Shown here in pieces: positions 1-11,103 of a DNA stretch of 64,000 nt (its first letter is position 1; every line of letters begins with the position of its first letter). A program made the translations under genes and the position numbers. Source of the stretch: Turnera subulata (taxonomy: Eukaryota > Streptophyta > Magnoliopsida > Malpighiales > Passifloraceae); NCBI GenBank assembly GCA_028386065.3, contig JAKUCV010002766.1:1-64000 (forward strand), written 5' to 3'. A model generated the notes under the pieces. It had not been told where the DNA came from and searched no databases. It saw only the letters and a list, made by a program, of their open reading frames with translations.

Positions 1-538
1 CCCATGTCACATGGCATATCTCTCTCAAAGAATCAATGTCCTAGTACATCTAAGGAGAGAGAGCGGATGAGTAAGATCCCTTATGCATCTGCAATAGGAT
101 CTATCATGTATGCCATGCTATGTACTCGACCGGAAGTCGCATATGCTTTGAGTGTCACAAGCAGATATCAATCTGATCCCGGTGAGAGTCACTAGACAGT
201 GGTTAGGAACATCCTTAAGTACTTGAGAAGGACTAAGGATGCATTCCTTGTCTATGGAAGCGTTGACGAGCTTGTTGTAAAGGGTTACACAGATGCTAGC
301 TTCCAAACAGACAGGGATGATTTTAGATCGCAGTCAGGTTATGTGTTTTGTCTTCGAGGTGGTGCTGTTTGCTGGAAGAGTTCCAAGCAAGAAACAATTA
401 CCGACTCTACAACTGAGGCTGTGCAAAGTTCCTTATGAGAACTCTGTAGCAGATCCATTGACAAAGCCTCTCATATAGCAGAAGCATGATGGTCATGCTA
501 CATCCATTGGTATTAGATACATGGATGATTGGCTTTAG
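1..538 (+). pseudogene. Copia-A reverse transcriptase end and RNase H, decayed
   Basis: The translation matches the last part of the Copia-A polyprotein at about 52490-53251: the region after the RT active site, then the RNase H core with the YTDAS motif near 286-300. In the family this enzyme degrades the RNA of the RNA:DNA hybrid inside the virus-like particle. A TAG at 193-195 stands where the intact copy has a Trp codon, which is a G-to-A change. At about 432 the gene jumps from the middle of RNase H to its tail, losing about 220 bp. The shared bases GGCTG at both ends suggest a microhomology deletion. The reading frame ends with TAG at 536-538. It cannot encode a working enzyme. Confidence 0.88.
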
Positions 539-541
539 TGC

Positions 542-551
542 AAGTGGGAGA
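542..551 (+). promoter_or_regulatory. Polypurine tract of the Copia-A remnant
   Basis: The purine run AAGTGGGAGA lies directly before the LTR start TGTTAG at 553. In this family it primes plus-strand DNA synthesis. The same tract precedes the 3' LTR of the young copy at 53255. Confidence 0.85.
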
Positions 552-552
552 T

Positions 553-2095
553 TGTTAGTGTAATATGCCCAAAAGCCAATCATTGGAAGATTGTATATAG
601 TCATGTATATACATTAAGGTTATTCCAATAAATATGTTTATGTGATAAACGCTTGCACATATTTATAACCCTAGAATATTTTATATTCGTAAATGTCCCT
701 AGTCGATTATTATTATGGATGGGTTGTAATAATAAATTAAGACTAGCGTATGTTGAGAATTATATGAGATATGAATTCTACATACGGGTACAAGTTAGAG
801 AACTTGTGGTCTGGACTGACCCAACATAAGAACACTGCATGGAACGTTATATGATTGTCATTAGTGGTTCTTATATGTATTGTCCTTTGACCTGAGATCA
901 TCAAGGTTCCCAACATGTTAGTCATATACTTTGATATTACTCTTGGCTATTCGTAACTGAGTAGAACTTAGTGTAATCATTGGGTATATGATAAGTGTGT
1001 AGTGGGTTTTGTATGATCAAGAAGGAATTCGTCCAACCCATATAACAGGTATATTATCAGTTGGGCCTCTTGATAGAGTTGAACTGTAAATGCATGGCCA
1101 TGCTCGGTTTATGTGATATGGTGATATCATTAGTATCCGTTTTACACAGTTAACTCGGGGATCAAGAAACTTAGATTAAACATAAACGAGATTGACTTAT
1201 TCCATGTCTCGTGTTTATTCTTGATAATGTGACGAAAGGACGATGGCATGCTTCCGAGTCATATTGAATCAGTACTGATCATGTCGTTTGGGTAGCAATG
1301 ATCTGTTGCTAGACATCGCTCAATGTTTATAATTGTAAATTGAGATTTTATAATTATTACCAAACGTTACAAGTGCCTACAGGGTCACACATTTAGAACT
1401 GTTGATTCGAGCAGGTGGTTGAACCATGGTTGGACCGTAGTTCGACCAAGTGGGTGGACCATGGTTGAACCTTGGTTGGACCATGGTTGGACCGGGTTGT
1501 TTTGGGCTGATTTGGTTCACTAATTATCAGAATTATTGAACCAAAATTAATGCCATATGATGTGTAATCCTATTAATGCTTAGTGGAGCATCCATTAATG
1601 CTTAGTGGAGCATTAAGACATAATGGAGACATGATTAGACTTAAAGTATAATCATGATGGTTAATGCATGATGATGTTGGCCATTGTATCATTAATCTAT
1701 GCATTAATTATGTGTATAAATAGGGCTTGACGATCAGATTATCAACACACACAACATTCACACACAATTCAGATTACACGCACATTCTTTGAGAAAGAAA
1801 GAAACACCACATAGCTCCCGGAAATCCGTAGCTAGCACAACGGTTCGGGAGTGCTCGGGTTGGAGATCATGAGATGTTTTCCGACCAGAGATTGACGGTT
1901 CGTGTGGATACCGTAGAGGGGCGGGATTTCTTTCCGGCTCTAGCTGTTTCGGCACAACAGTTGAGTGAAAGATCTCAACCGATTCAGGTACACAAAAATT
2001 GTTATTCGGTTTAGTTACTTTCACTTGGATCCTCCATGGTTTCTGGGTTTTTCCGCTGCATTTTATTGTCAAGTTTGCATGCCCAATTACTTACA
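553..2095 (+). repeat. 3' LTR of Copia-A (1543 bp)
   Basis: The LTR starts with TGTTAGTGTAATATGCCC and ends with TTACA. It aligns over its length with the LTRs at 8939-10497 (inverted), 46203-47730 and 53266-54793. U3 carries a cluster of GGTTGGACC-type half sites at about 1405-1500 and a TATA box at 1715. A short direct repeat containing TTAATGCTTAGTGGAGCAT occurs twice near 1571-1610. The LTR would supply promoter and polyadenylation signals. Confidence 0.9.
1715..1724 (+). promoter_or_regulatory. TATA box of Copia-A LTR
   Basis: TATAAATAGG is a good plant TATA box. It lies about 215-310 bp downstream of the GGTTGGACC repeat cluster, and transcription would begin roughly 30 bp further right. 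The inverted LTR has the same box at 9324-9333. Confidence 0.65.
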
Positions 2096-3524
2096 CAATA
2101 TGCATTGTCAAGAAATTGAAAAGAATTCTCAAAGTACAAGTCTTGAAGTAACATCCATCATGTGATTATCAAAAGAAATTCAACTTGTTTCAGGAACCAT
2201 TGATTGCGAAATTTCTCATCTCTTTTTTTGGATTTTTTCTAATTTTTTTTCTTTTCTTTTGAATCGACTTTGTCGATATTCTTTGTTTTTTTTTTCTGCG
2301 CTTGACATTCCATAACATACTTGAAACAATTGAAACTGCAAACAACTTCAATGCATAGATCTTCTTAGATGTGAATAGATACGGTACAATTGCACTTATC
2401 ATTGAAAGAATCTTGATAGAAACATAGAACAAAAATCTCTTAAGGAACTTTGAAAAATAGGGTATGGATAATGAAAGAAAAGAATGGTAGCTATAAGGCT
2501 TCAAAGGGTTAAAGATGGGTAAATATGGGTAAAGAAAAAAAAATTAGCTACCATGATTTAGGCTCAAAGGGGTTAAACAGGGGATAATGATAAAGGGTAA
2601 GCTTTTTATTGGCTTGTTGGTTTAAAAAAAGAATGCCTAAATCTTCTCTTTCATTGAGCATCTACAAGAAAAATTCGCTTTGAAAAGTTCTGAAAACTTG
2701 TTCTAGGACATATATGTTGACGTCAAAAGTTTTGAAAAATAATGCATAAGGTGTCGAAAAATGCTAGGCAAAGAGTACTAGAACTTGCATGAATTCATCA
2801 TAACTAAGCATGAACACAAGATCAATCAAAAATCAAACTTCTTTCTTCTAAAAGAAAAAGATTTCAAAAACTCAAAGTAACTCTCTTGGTTATCCATCAA
2901 CAAAAACATCTTGATCATAGAATGGTGTGTTTTTTTTTTTCAAAATTTTTTTATTTTCTGTCGATTTCTTGAAAAAAAAATTGTTTGAAAATGATTTTCT
3001 TTGAAAAACAATTTGTAAATCATTTTGAAAAAGTAAAGTTGAAAACGGTTTTGAAAAGAATTTTTGAAAAAGTAATGGCTTTTTGCTAAGTAATCTAGAA
3101 TCAAAAATATGCACACTCAATATATTAAAGTCAAAAACATGCTCTTTATTGACACTAAACAAACAAAAAACAAACAAATTGCAAAGAAATTTGTTCCCCT
3201 CCTCAAACTTAAATCGGACAATGTCCTCATTGGCCAAGAAAGAAAAGAAACAAAGGGTAAAAAGATAGGCACATAGGAGAGGCACTCTCCTCAAACTTAG
3301 ATTGAAACATGTATAGCACATAACAAAAGATAATCCAAGTAAGAAAGAAAGTAAGAATCAACCATAAGAGAGATAGAGAAATCGAAATTGCATTGCCACG
3401 AGGTGTTCATGACACCAAAATTAAACACAATTAACATGAAATTTAAATTGCCACGAGGATGACTAGCATTTATTGCATCCTATAAAAGTAAAGACATAAA
3501 GCAATAAAAACACAACACATAGAA

Positions 3525-3976
3525 TTATGATGCATGAAAGTACTCGGCAAGTTTGTTTTCTATGTTCTCTAGCTTCTTCCTAAGTTGCGCGATGGTCTTC
3601 TCTTGTTCGTCCAATTGACTACACATCACTCTCCCTAACTTATCAACAATGTCAACCAACTTATCCATTTGAGTGAGTAATTCGCCGGTGGTCTTGTTGA
3701 GATTGGCGATGCCATCGACTTGAGCTTCCCATCCCATGAGAAAGTCGAAGATGTTGGAGGAATCGGACTCCACGGATGATGTAGACGATGGTGGCTTACG
3801 GTGGATTGGTTGTGGGAAAAGTCATCTTGAACTAGGGCTAAAGAGGGTAGGAGACGAAAAGAAATCAATGAAAAACCTAAAGGGTGCTAGGGAAGTGAAG
3901 TCGGCACTAGGGTATGGATGTCTAGAGCTTGAATGTTTTGGTGTGGAAAAATATGGGGGTATGGGTGTGTATATAT
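3525..3976 (-). pseudogene. Small coiled-coil ORF remnant in Athila-1 3' region
   Basis: A minus-strand frame of 82 codons (3773-3525) begins with an acidic segment. Its second half is a heptad-like helix rich in Leu, Lys and Glu. A different frame extends up to about 3976. Athila elements often carry an extra ORF after pol, sometimes called env-like, and this may be its remnant. I recognise no domain, signal peptide or membrane segment. It could also be a chance frame. Confidence 0.35.
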
Positions 3977-4234
3977 AGGCTCTAGAGGTGGTGGAAAAAG
4001 GGGTGTTGGTGCCGACTTCTAGTCCTATGGGTACTAGGAATCCTCCTCAAACTAGTATTCAAAGTGGGTGTGTACTAGGAATCCTATTTCTCCAAAGATT
4101 AGAAAATCCCTAAAAATAAAATAAAAACTAAATCCTAATCCTAAAAGCTAAAGGAATACTAACCTATATATTTTTGGTGGGTGTAGGAATAACTAAAAAA
4201 AATCGCAAAGGGTTCCCCTAAAAATCCAAGTCGG

Positions 4235-4450
4235 TTGCGCCTTCTTGCTCTCGGGTCGGTGCGCCTTTGGTGCAGATTGGCGCGCCTTTGGCGTGCCTTG
4301 GTGCGCCCTCGGGTGCGCCTGTAGGTGCGTCCGGCCGGGTTGGTGGGTGCACGCTGACCTGCGCGTTGGCGCGCCTTGGTGCGTGCTGATGCGCGGGTTG
4401 GTGTGCCTTTCCTAGCCCGTGGGCGCGCTTAATTGTCCTCCTTGTGCGCC
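4235..4450. repeat. GC-rich degenerate repeat of TTGGTGCGCC units
   Basis: About ten imperfect copies of a 10-bp unit, TTGGYGCGCC, stand out from a very AT-rich surround. The palindrome GGCGCGCC is perfect at 4279-4286 and 4368-4375. CpG density is far above the neighbouring sequence. Confidence 0.7.
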
Positions 4451-4991
4451 ACGGTGCACTAATCGGTATGTCCTAATCCCAATTTTTTTTTTGTTTTTTC
4501 GATTTTTTTGTGTTTTTTCTATTTTTTTTATCTTTTTTAATGAATTATGAAAAAATGAAAAATTCTAGGGTGCTAGAAAAATAAAGAAAATCCTAAAAAC
4601 TAATCCTAAAAGTTGTCTCCTCTAATTTAGCCTAGTTTATTATGAGCTTGCCATCGGAACCTAAGGGTAAGTGCTGAATGTATGAATGCATCAAAACAAA
4701 TAAAATCCAACAAAGCACTCAAGCAAATCATCACACAAATTATGCAGAAAAGTAAAAGTTTGAGTTTAAGAAAAGCTTCTCTGTTTAATTTGATGAAGAA
4801 TTCGTCTTGACCCTTCCAATGTGGTTGTTCTCTCCTCGAAAAAATCCTTCTTCTTCCAATTTGCATAGACTAAAAAAACAAAAATTAAGAAAAATAAAAG
4901 ACTCAAAACACCAAAACTACCTTAAATTGTGGGTTGCCTCCCACACAGCGCTTCTTTACTGTCGTCTTAGCTGGACTGGATGGATGGGCGG

Positions 4992-6791
4992 TTACGGTGG
5001 ATCATGAAGCTTTTCGGTGAATCGCCTCCCATGAAAATCGCCTTGATTGTAGACTTGATCAAAATTGCTCTCATCCTTCGGAATGTATCTCATGCGATAT
5101 AGAAAATCAACAAACTCGGCAAACCAAGGAGGTTTCTTTGTGGAAATCGCATTGACTATGGCGAGGTAATCGTCCGGCAGTGCGTCATTCATCGACTTCT
5201 CCTTTCTTGCTTCTCGTCTTTCTCCAATTGCAGTCTTGATAAATGATCAGCAACTAAATTCTCCGTTCCTATCTTGTCCTTGATCTCTATGTCGAATTCT
5301 TGCAACATAAGAATCCATCGAAGAAGTCGTGCTTTCGCATCTTTCTTCTGGAGCAAATACTTCAATGCAGCGTGATCCGTGTGAACAATCACCTTGGATC
5401 CCAAAAGGTAACTCCTGAACTTATCAATTGCGAATACAACAGGTAATAACTCCTTCTCCGTAGTTGCATAATTAACTTGAGCATCAACTAGAGTCTTGCT
5501 TGCATAGTAAATGGCATGCATCTTCCCATCTCGGCATTGTCCGAAGACTGCGCCTACAACATAGTCGCTTGCATCACACATAATCTCGAACGGAAGTGAA
5601 TAATCAGGGGGTTCAATGATGGTTGTCGAAATCAGCTCCTTCTTGAGCTTGTCGAATGCTTCCATACAATGTTCATCCAAGACAAAAGGCACATCTTTAA
5701 TCAAAAGATTAGTAAGAGGCTTGGCTGCCTTTGAGAAATCCTTAATGAATCTTCTGTAAAATCCGGTATGTCCAAGAAAACTACGAATCGCCTTGACTGA
5801 ATTCGGTGGAGGTATGGTCTCTATCACATCTGTCTTGGCTTTGTCCACTTCAATCCCACGTTCGAAAACTAAATGTCCAAGAACAATTCCTTCTTGTACC
5901 ATAAAATGGCATTTTTCCCAATTAAGCACCAAATTAGTCTCCTCACATCTTGTAAGTACCTTTGATAGGTTAGATAAACAATCCTCAAATGTCTTCCCGT
6001 AGACGGAAAAGTCATCCATGAATACCTCCATAATCTTCTCTATGTAGTCGGAGAAAATCGCCATCATGCATCTCTGAAAAGTGGCTGGTGCGTTGCACAG
6101 CCAAAAAGGCAGCCGTCGATAAGCAAAAGTTCCATACGGACAAGTGAACGTCGTGTTCTCTTGATCATTCGGGTGAATAGGTATCTGAAAGAATCCCAAA
6201 TATCCGTCCAAATAGCAATAATAAGAATGCCTAGCCAATCGCTCAAGCATTTGATCGATAAACGGCAATGGAAAGTGATCCTTGCACTAGCACTGTTCAG
6301 CTTCCTATAATCAATACACATTCTCCATCCTATAACAGTCCTCGTACGAATCAACTCATCATTCTTGTTCTTGACTACTGTCATTCCTCCTTTCTTTGGT
6401 ACTACGTGAACTGGGGCTACCCATTCACTATCAGAAATCAGATAAATAATCCCTGCATCAAGAAGCTTAAGTATCTCCTTTTTCACAACTTCCTTTACAT
6501 TCTCATTAAGCCTCCTTTGACTTTTATTGCTCGGTTTGCTACCTTCCTCAAGCAAAATCCGATGCATGCAGAATGTAGGACTAATTCCCTTTAAGTCCTC
6601 AACAGAATATCCAATAGCTTTTCTATGCTTTCTAAGCACATCAAGTAGCATCTCCTCCTCTACTTTACTCAACTCGGCATTAAAGATAACAGGATATGTA
6701 GAGTCGGGACCTAAGAATGCACACTGTAGCTTAGAAGGTATTGGTTTCAGCTCTACCTTTGGCGCGCTCCAAACATCTTCTTTCTTCTCTT
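4992..6791 (-). pseudogene. Athila-1 reverse transcriptase-RNase H, integrase deleted
   Basis: The first frame (6791 to about 6290) carries the RT N-terminus through the CIDYRKLN block. A frameshift near 6285 moves to a second frame (6268-5189) with the rest of RT and RNase H. The catalytic block FMDDFSVYG is intact near 6008-6030. RNase H shows MCDASDY, then [10 protein letters not shown], then ADHLSRL. The frame next runs into the short NDALPDDYLAIVN segment that normally precedes integrase. It then jumps straight to the element's C-terminal tail (HDPP near 5005), so the HHCC and DDE integrase domains are absent. RT and RNase H would make cDNA in the particle, but this copy could not integrate by itself. 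Confidence 0.9.
6787..6791. repeat. Target-site duplication CTCTT of the Copia-A composite
   Basis: CTCTT at 6787-6791 directly precedes the LTR terminus TGTAAGTA. The same five bases at 13695-13699 directly follow the other terminus, ACTAACA. Joining the flanks restores the Athila-1 frame. This shows that the outer ends of the composite entered as one event. Confidence 0.9.
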
Positions 6792-6921
6792 TGTAAGTAT
6801 CCGGGTCATGCAATTTGACAATCAAATGCAACTAAATGCGCAGCAGAAATCCCGATACTCATGGAGGATCCATGTGAAACAGAGTAAACCAAGTTATAGA
6901 AAAAAATACCTGGTTCGGTTG

Positions 6922-7746
6922 GAGGCTGCAAATAAGATGACGAAAGGGAGAAAGATAGAGTTTTGTTTGGTTTTGCTTTTTTTTTTTCCTTCTATAAGAA
7001 GAGTTTTTTATGGTTGTGGTTGTGGTGGTGGTTATGGCTGTTGTGGTGGTGGTGGTGGTGGTGATGATGGTGATGGTTATTGTGGCAATCAAGGGAGAGT
7101 GATAGTTGTAGGTTTCAAGCCATAGTAAATTGGAAAAATAATTTCAAGGAGTGTTGTTGTGGCGGCGTTGATGCAGGTGGTGGGATGGTTTTGGTGGCAG
7201 AGAAAAGGAGTAACATTAGGTTTCAAACCTGGCAAAGTAGAAAAAAAAATAATTGTATTTTTTTTAGGGGAGATAACTGGTGGTAGTCCGAAGGTTTATA
7301 TTTTCTAATTAAAAATAATATTTTTTTCATCTTTTTTAATTTTTAAAGATTAAAAAGTCAATTTGAAAATTTTTAACTAAAAATACGCTTTAACTCAAAT
7401 TTTAGGGAAAAAATAATTTTATATGTATGATTGGATGTTAATGATTTAAGGTTTATGATTAGGGTATTTTGGGTCATTTATTCTTCGGTTGAACCTCTTG
7501 AACTGAGTAGGAATTGCTGGGACAATGGGCTGAACACACATCTACCACATAGACCCAATACGACGTCGTTTTGAGCAACGGGCAGCAACCCAATTCGGGG
7601 CATCATCCACGTCAGCACATGCCCTGCCCGAGACCCACAATTGACCGGCCCGCGAAAAGTTCAGGTACATAAATGGCTCGAGAAAAGTTGTAGGTACATG
7701 ATTGACCCAACGTAAGAAATTTGGGTACCAAATGTACCAAAAACCC
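6922..7746. other. Unidentified 825-bp block inside the LTR
   Basis: The block replaces an internal LTR segment between CGGTTG and CTCAAGGCTC. It contains a GGT-rich microsatellite, two copies of a phrase like AGGTTTCAAACC (about 7111 and 7221), and an end rich in short GTACC and GTACAT words (about 7660-7746). I could not identify matching terminal inverted repeats or a coding frame. It may be a small DNA transposon or filler DNA from break repair. Confidence 0.5.
7009..7080 (+). repeat. GGT/GTT microsatellite
   Basis: About 70 bp built from GGT, GTT and GAT triplets, imperfect. Open frames through it give only Thr-Ile or Gly repeats and are not treated as genes. Confidence 0.8.
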
Positions 7747-8721
7747 CTCAAGGCTCAATCCTCTGAAAATTTTTAGACTCAAAGTAAAGAAGACACAAGC
7801 ATAATCAGATTATGCTTAGTCTAATCTCACTCACAAAAGCAAGGGACAAAGTGGCCAACATGATTAGCTTTTAGCTAATCATGTCTCCACTAACTCTTGG
7901 TGGGATTACACATCACATGGCACTATTCATGGTTCAATAAATCAGACATTTAGTGAACCAAACCAGCCCAAGACGACCCTGGTCCAACCACGGTCCAACC
8001 ACAAGCTCAAATACCTAGTTCAACCACGGTCAAACCATGGTTCAACCACCAGCTCGAATCAACGGCTCTAAGTGTGTGACCCTGTAGGCACTTGTAACGT
8101 CCGACAATAATTGTAAACTCATTTACAATTATAAGCAAAGAGTGGCGTCTAGCAACACATCATTGCTACCCGAACGACAAGATCAGTACTGATTCATATG
8201 CCTCGCAAACATGTCATCGTCCCTTCGTCCCATTATCAAGATTAAACACGAGACATGAAATATGTCAATCTCGCATATGTTCAATCTCGGTTTCTTGATC
8301 CTCCAGTTAACCGCGTAAAACGGATACCTATGATATCACCATATCATAATCCGACCATGGCCATGCATTTACGGTTCAACTCTATCAAGAAACCATCCGA
8401 TGATATACCCGTTATATGGGTTGGACGAATCCCCTCTGGATCATACTAAACCCATTGCACATTTATCATATACCCAATGATTACACTAAGGTCTCATTTA
8501 CGAAATAGCCAAGAGTAATATCAAAGTATACGACTCATATGTTGGGAACCTTGATGATCTCAGGTCTAAGGACAATACATATAAGAACCGCTATCGACAA
8601 ACATATAACGTTCCATGTAGTGTTCTTATGTGGGTCGGTCCAGTCCACAAGTTCACTAACTTTTACCCGTATGTAGAATTCATATCACATATAAATTCTC
8701 AACATATGCTAGTCTTAAGTT

Positions 8722-8938
8722 ATCAGTGTTCAAGAACATCGATGTTTAACTCTTGAACATCGATGTTTAACTTGTGATCAAACACTTTTGACAAAAACAA
8801 ACCTCAAAATATATCACATATACAAAAACGAATTCAACATATCATGAACATGCTACATCATATACAGCATATCATATATATCAATATGAGCATATCACAA
8901 ATTCGGTTTAGCATTTCACAACCTTGCTCCGCTACCAC
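8722..8938 (-). other. Second Copia-A leader fragment with primer site and one palindrome pair
   Basis: The initiator-Met-type primer site reads GCTCCGCTACCAC on the plus strand at 8926-8938, directly beside the LTR terminus at 8939. The leader then runs left for about 200 bp and holds one AACATCGATGTT pair (8735-8746 and 8756-8767, 21 bp start to start). It ends abruptly at the truncated third LTR. Confidence 0.8.
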
Positions 8939-10497
8939 TGTTGGTAACCGGGCATGCAAACTTGACAATCAAAACGCAGCGGAAAGACCCAGTACTCATG
9001 AAGGATCCAAGTGAAGCTAACTAAACCGAATAATAATTTTTCGTACCTTGCTTGGTTGAGGTCTTTCACCCAACTGTAGTGTAGAATCAGAAGAACCCGA
9101 CAAGAAATTCGGCTCCTCTATGGTATCCACACGAACCGTTGATGACTGCTAGAAACCGTCTCACGATCACTAACCCAAACACTCCCGAACCGCAGTGCTA
9201 GCTGCAGAATTTTCGAGAGCAAGAAACTAGTGTTTATATGTGCTTCTTTCTTTGTCAAAGAATGAAGTGTGTAATCTAAATTGTGTGTGAATGTTGTGTG
9301 TGTTGATAATCTGACTATCAAGCCCTATTTATACACACAATTAATGCATAGATTAATGACACAATGGCCAACATCATCATGCATTAACCATGATGATTAT
9401 ACTTTAAGCCTAATCATGTCTCCACTATGTCTTAATGCTCCACTAAGCATTAATGGATGCTCCACTAAGCATTAATGGGATTACACATCATATGACATTA
9501 ATTTTGGTTCAATAATTCTGATAATTAGTGAACCAAATCAGCCCAAAACGACCCAGTCTAACTATGGTCCAACTAAGGTTCAACCATGGTCCACCCACCT
9601 GGTCGAACCACGGTCCAACCATAGTTCAACCACCAGCTCGAATCAACAGTTCTAAGTGTGTGACCCTGTAGGCACTTGTAACGTTTGGCAATAATTGTAA
9701 AATCTCATTTCACAATTATAAACAATGAGCGGTGTCTAGCAACACATCATTGCTACCCAAACAACAAGATCAATACTGATTCATTATGCCTCGGAAACAT
9801 GTCATTGTCCTTTCGTCCCATTATCAAGATTAAACACGAGACATGGAAAACGTCAATCTCGTATATGTTTAATCTTAGTTTCTTGATCCCCGAGTTAACT
9901 ATGTAAAACTAGATACTCATGATATCACCATGTCACATAATCCGAGCGTGGCCACGCATTTTGCAGTTCAACTCTATCAAGAGGCCCATCTGATAATATA
10001 CCCGTTATATGGGTTGGACGGATCCCATCTTGATCGATCAAAACCCACTACACATTACGTCATATACCCAATGATTATCCCCACGTCTACTCAGTTACGA
10101 GTGACTAGAAATAATATCAAAGTATACGACTCATATGTTGGGAACCTTGATGATCTCAGGTCTAAGGACAACACATATAAGAACCACTAATGACAATCAT
10201 ATAACGTTCCATGTAGGGTTCTTATGTGGGTCGGTCCAGTCCACAAGTTCTCTAACTTGTACCCATATGTAGAATTCATATCTCATATAATTCTCAACAT
10301 ACGCTAGTCTTAATTTGTTATTACAACCCATCCATAATAATAATCGACTAGGGACATTTAAGAATATAAAATATTCTAGGATTATAAATATGTGCAAGCG
10401 TTTATCTCATAAACATATTTATTGGAATAACCTTAATGTATTTACATGACTATGTACAATCATCCAATGATTGGCTTTTGGGCATATTACACTAACA
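8939..10497 (-). repeat. Inner LTR of the Copia-A composite (1559 bp)
   Basis: A full-length Copia-A LTR in reverse orientation, from TGTTGGTAACC on the plus strand to ACTAACA. It has the TATA box at 9324-9333 and the GGTTGGACC-type cluster at about 9555-9630, both in the same relative order as in the LTR at 553-2095. A primer site lies on one side and truncated gag on the other, so it sits inside the composite. Confidence 0.9.
9324..9333 (-). promoter_or_regulatory. TATA box of the inner LTR
   Basis: CCTATTTATA on the plus strand is TATAAATAGG on the minus strand, identical to the box at 1715. Transcription would run leftward. Confidence 0.6.
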
Positions 10498-11103
10498 CTT
10501 CCAACCATCATAATGCTGTTGGATTTGTTTGCCTTCATCTGTTGCTCAGCTGTTCCTAACATGTTGAGCAACTCAGACAAGGATTTGTCTAGATGATTCA
10601 TATTGAAGTTTATGACAAATTGGCTGTAACTATCCGGCAACGATTGCAGGACTAGATCAACAGCCATCTCCTTCTTCAAAGGAAAACCAAGACCCTCAAG
10701 GCTCTCAATATATCAAATCATTTTGAGCACATGAGGTCTTACAGGAGATGACTCAGCCATCCTACATTAGAACAATGCCTTAGAGGTCTCATACCTCTCA
10801 CGTGTTCGATCACATCGAACGCCCCCAATTTCTCATGTTGCTTCTGAAGCTCAGAGTCCATGGTTATAAGCATAAGGCATGATGCATCCAATACATCATC
10901 AAGATGCTTCTTGTAAGCATCCTTTCCTGCCCTAGAAGCACTAGGCGCCGGTTCATTTAGAACAGGCCCTTCAAGGACATACAACTTCTTTTCTTGTTTG
11001 AGGACTATCCTCAAGTTGCGGTACCATTTTAGGCAGTTATTCCCATTCAACTTTTCCATCTCAAGGACAAATCGCAGTGATATTGTGCTAGTGTCTGTGC
11101 CAT
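10498..11103 (-). pseudogene. Copia-A gag fragment
   Basis: The start codon equivalent to that of the intact gag lies at 11103-11101, but the frame breaks within about 20 codons and resumes near 11059. Segments LNGNNCLKWYRNLR and LVLQSLPDSYSQF match Copia-A gag, the capsid protein. A deletion removes the middle between the IEHV and KKEMAVDL segments. At 10498 the gene is fused to the TGTTAG terminus of the inner LTR, right after the IMMVG segment. Zinc knuckle, protease and everything downstream are lost. Confidence 0.85.

Larger units (their letters stand above)
1..2095 (+). mobile_element. 3' end of an old Copia-A (Ty1/copia) element
   Basis: The block holds the C-terminal part of a copia pol gene, a polypurine tract and a 3' LTR, in the same order as the near-intact copy at 46203-54793. 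Its left part continues outside the window, so neither the 5' LTR nor the left target duplication can be seen. The LTR ends at 2095 with TTACA, after which the sequence no longer matches Copia-A. It is older than the 46-54 kb copy: it has a stop codon in the coding part and an internal deletion. Confidence 0.9.
2096..4991 (-). other. 3' noncoding part of Athila-1
   Basis: The stretch is AT-rich with long A and T runs. On the minus strand it contains the phrase GAGGACATTGTCCGATTTAA around 3205-3230 followed by a purine-rich tract, an arrangement seen in plant Athila 3' regions. It also holds a small coiled-coil ORF remnant (3525-3976) and a GC-rich patch (4235-4450). The text GGGAGGCAACCCA on the minus strand near 4935 is another Athila 3' hallmark. 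No host gene is seen. Confidence 0.6.
6792..8721 (-). repeat. Outer 3' LTR of the composite, interrupted and truncated
   Basis: 6792-6921 matches the last 130 bp of the LTR at 12535-13694, and 7747-8721 matches its U3 part. About 235 bp of LTR is replaced by unrelated sequence (6922-7746). The first roughly 190 bp of the LTR, next to 8721, are missing where it abuts a leader fragment. The GGTTGGACC-type cluster is present at about 7975-8060. Confidence 0.82.

Noticed and set aside
2890..3321. Minus-strand open frame of 143 codons
   Set aside because: Phe/Lys-rich translation of A- and T-runs in Athila 3' noncoding DNA; no domain.
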